Below, piece after piece: positions 31,718-32,942 of a DNA stretch of 32,942 nucleotides. The DNA lies in assembly GCA_029934215.1 (NCBI GenBank), contig JAOZMR010000002.1:1-32942 (forward strand). The letters run 5' to 3'. Made by a program: the position numbers and the translations under genes. This stretch comes from Pontiellaceae bacterium (GTDB lineage: Bacteria; Verrucomicrobiota; Kiritimatiellia; Kiritimatiellales; Tichowtungiaceae). The stretch's first letter is position 1, and each line of letters opens with the position of its first letter. Under the pieces are notes generated by a model. The model made no database searches. It was not told where the DNA came from and saw only the letters and a program-made list of their open reading frames with translations.

Positions 31718-31732
31718 TTCCAAAGGTTGGAA
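31718..31732. repeat. Exact dispersed palindrome upstream of the Rpn gene
   Basis: TTCCAAAGGTTGGAA lies in the 235-bp gap before the Rpn-family gene, about 56 bp before its start codon. It is non-coding by any supported gene call. Confidence 0.85.
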
Positions 31733-31787
31733 GATTGAACAGGCATCCTGCTTATACAAATAGAGCATTTTCAAAAAGGAGATAGAT

Positions 31788-32714
31788 ATGTGTAGAATTA
31801 ACCCAAGAATCGATTTTGCGTTTAAGAAACTGTTTGGTAGTGAGAGCAATAAAGATTTGCTAATTTCTTTAGTGAATTCGATTGTTCCAAAAGAAGACCA
31901 GGTTCGAGACCTGAAGATGAAAAACCCCTACAATTTTGCAGACTACCAAGCGGGGAAGATGTCCATTCTCGACATCAAGGCAGAGGGCATGAATGGGACA
32001 TTGTTTAATATCGAGATGCAAGTTGGTGACGATTGTCACTTCGATAAACGATCTCTCTATTATTGGGCACGGCTGATTACGGATCAGATACATACTGAGG
32101 GTCAGGCGTATAAGCTGATTGAGAAGACGATCTGCATCAACATCCTCGACTTCAAGATGGCGCGGAAGAAGGATCCCGCTTTTCACTCGGTCTATCGGAT
32201 ATTGAACGAGAAAACTGGGCTGTCCGATTCGCTCCACGGCTTACTACAAATTCATTACGTGGAGTTGGAGCGTTTTAAGACGAAGACTGAAGATCTTAAA
32301 ACTGCATTGGATCGCTGGACAGCCTTTTTGGTGCGGGCGCACGATTTGAATAAAGAGAAGCTTCCGAAAACATTAGATGATCCTGCCATTAAAAAAGCAA
32401 TGAAAGAGGTTGATCGAATGTTTGATGAAGAAGAGCGGGCGATATACATCATCCGTCGGGATTCAAACCGGGATGCGCACAGCAAGATTGAATCGGCGAA
32501 AGAGCAGGTAGAGATCGCGCAGAAGCGAGTCGAAAAGGCGCAGCGCGAGAAGGAAAAGGCGCAGCGCGAGAAGGAAAAGGCGCAGCGCGAGAAGGAAAAG
32601 GCGCAGAAGCGAGCAGAGAAGGCGCAGCGCGAGAAAGAAGAAGAGCGTCGACTGAAAGAAGAAGCGTTGAAGGAGCTGGAGGAATTAAAGGCTCTGTTGA
32701 AGGATAAGGATTAG
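31788..32714 (+). CDS. Rpn-family recombination-promoting nuclease (PDDEXK_2), first copy
   Basis: The product is 308 aa, preceded by AAAGGAGAT. The N-terminal block INPRIDFAFKKLFGSE is the classic Rpn/PD-(D/E)xK transposase-like start. The nuclease core is LDIKAEGMNG...FNIEMQV, with Asp 62 and Glu 75-x-Gln 77 as candidate catalytic residues. The remainder is helical and ends in a coiled coil with five copies of a 7-residue unit KAQREKE-type (21-nt repeat, 32535-32639). Rpn proteins are DNA endonucleases that promote RecA-independent recombination in E. coli (family knowledge). An identical gene start lies 1.1 kb downstream. Confidence 0.85.
   Translation: MCRINPRIDFAFKKLFGSESNKDLLISLVNSIVPKEDQVRDLKMKNPYNFADYQAGKMSILDIKAEGMNGTLFNIEMQVGDDCHFDKRSLYYWARLITDQIHTEGQAYKLIEKTICINILDFKMARKKDPAFHSVYRILNEKTGLSDSLHGLLQIHYVELERFKTKTEDLKTALDRWTAFLVRAHDLNKEKLPKTLDDPAIKKAMKEVDRMFDEEERAIYIIRRDSNRDAHSKIESAKEQVEIAQKRVEKAQREKEKAQREKEKAQREKEKAQKRAEKAQREKEEERRLKEEALKELEELKALLKDKD
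32535..32639 (+). repeat. Tandem 21-nt coding repeat in the Rpn coiled coil
   Basis: Three identical copies of a 21-nt unit encoding KAQREKE (32535-32555, 32556-32576, 32577-32597) are followed by two diverged copies (to 32639). The reading frame is kept. It probably varies in copy number by slippage or unequal recombination. Confidence 0.85.
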
Positions 32715-32893
32715 TCATAGAAGGATTGACGATCAAAAAAATGAAATGATTTAGATTCGTGAAAATTCGTGAGATTAGTGATCAAAAAAACCGCTGGTGA
32801 ATTGGTGGTTGAACAGAGCAGGGGGCAAAGAGACTTTTGATCACGAAGTGGCACGAATGGGACAGGTGGAGAGTTTTTAAAAAGGATATAGAT
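32715..32893. other. Spacer between tandem Rpn genes
   Basis: The spacer holds two direct copies of GATCAAAAAA (32731-32740 and 32780-32789) and a doubled ATTCGTGA near 32755. The last bases before the second gene (TTTAAAAAGGATATAGAT) closely match those before the first. No other gene is visible. Confidence 0.5.
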
Positions 32894-32942
32894 ATGTGTA
32901 GAATTAACCCAAGAATCGATTTTGCGTTTAAGAAACTGTTTG
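32894..32942 (+). CDS. Rpn-family nuclease, second copy (cut by the window end)
   Basis: The 49 visible bases are identical to the first 49 bases of the gene at 31788, encoding MCRINPRIDFAFKKLF. The ribosome site region is nearly the same. It is a recent tandem duplicate or a converted copy; only the start is visible. Confidence 0.85.
   Translation, partial: MCRINPRIDFAFKKLF

Noticed and set aside
31514..31849. 111-codon minus-strand frame before the Rpn gene
   Set aside because: It runs antisense across two gene ends and the intergenic palindrome, with no recognisable domain.
1..32942. CRISPR arrays, rRNA genes, riboswitches and complete insertion sequences
   Set aside because: I looked for regularly spaced repeats, rRNA blocks and transposase genes and saw none; covariance-model searches could not be run.

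Overview
The window looks like a chromosomal segment of a Gram-negative, probably anaerobic bacterium of the PVC superphylum, most likely Kiritimatiellota-like. This is inferred from content only: a lipid A gene (lpxI), a TolC-type outer-membrane channel, a class I-type hybrid cluster protein, secreted proteins with Asp-rich calcium-binding-type repeats, a PEP-CTERM sorted protease, and an oxygen-stress-light gene set. No rRNA or marker search was possible.

Layout. 1-418 is the open C-terminal remnant of a secreted protein (minus strand). 512-5686 (minus) is a Bat/aerotolerance-type operon: DUF58 protein, BatD-like lipoprotein, BatA, and a fused BatB-BatC. It has been invaded by a GxxExxY gene with inverted-repeat flanks (3214-3712) and by a 140-bp miniature relative (4621-4758). 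5841-9375 (plus) holds a HAD phosphatase and a surA-pdxA-ksgA block in the same order as in enterobacteria. 9372-10408 (minus) holds era and tRNA-Ser(CGA). 10525-12087 (minus) is hcp with a readable FNR/HcpR-type promoter. 12375-13226 is lpxI. 13227-13975 is non-coding and rich in inverted repeats, including a MITE-like element. 13976-18705 (minus) holds two secreted proteins, a nucleotidyltransferase-fold protein and a TolC-family protein. 18776-20861 (minus) is a type II restriction-modification pair. 20895-26597 (minus) holds a GT2 glycosyltransferase, an alkaline-phosphatase-superfamily protein, ftsW, a four-LysM lipoprotein and murD. 26894-31552 (plus) holds a GT4 glycosyltransferase, acnB and a PEP-CTERM trypsin-like protease. 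31788 to the end holds an Rpn/PDDEXK nuclease-family gene followed by the start of a second, identical copy.

The most striking signal is not a gene. The palindrome TTCCAA-NNN-TTGGAA occurs 14 times exactly and about ten more times with one mismatch. It lies inside genes in all three reading frames and also between genes, where chance predicts about 0.002 exact copies. It appears to be a lineage-specific dispersed DNA signal that genes tolerate as short peptides (FQxLE, FPxLGK, SNxWK). It is missing from about 16.6 to 27.6 kb, which includes the restriction-modification pair.

Functionally the window combines envelope biogenesis (lpxI, murD, ftsW, LysM lipoprotein, glycosyltransferases, surA, tolC), central housekeeping (era, ksgA, pdxA, acnB), nitrosative-stress defence (hcp), and several selfish or mobile components (GxxExxY cassette, MITE-like element, restriction-modification pair, Rpn genes).
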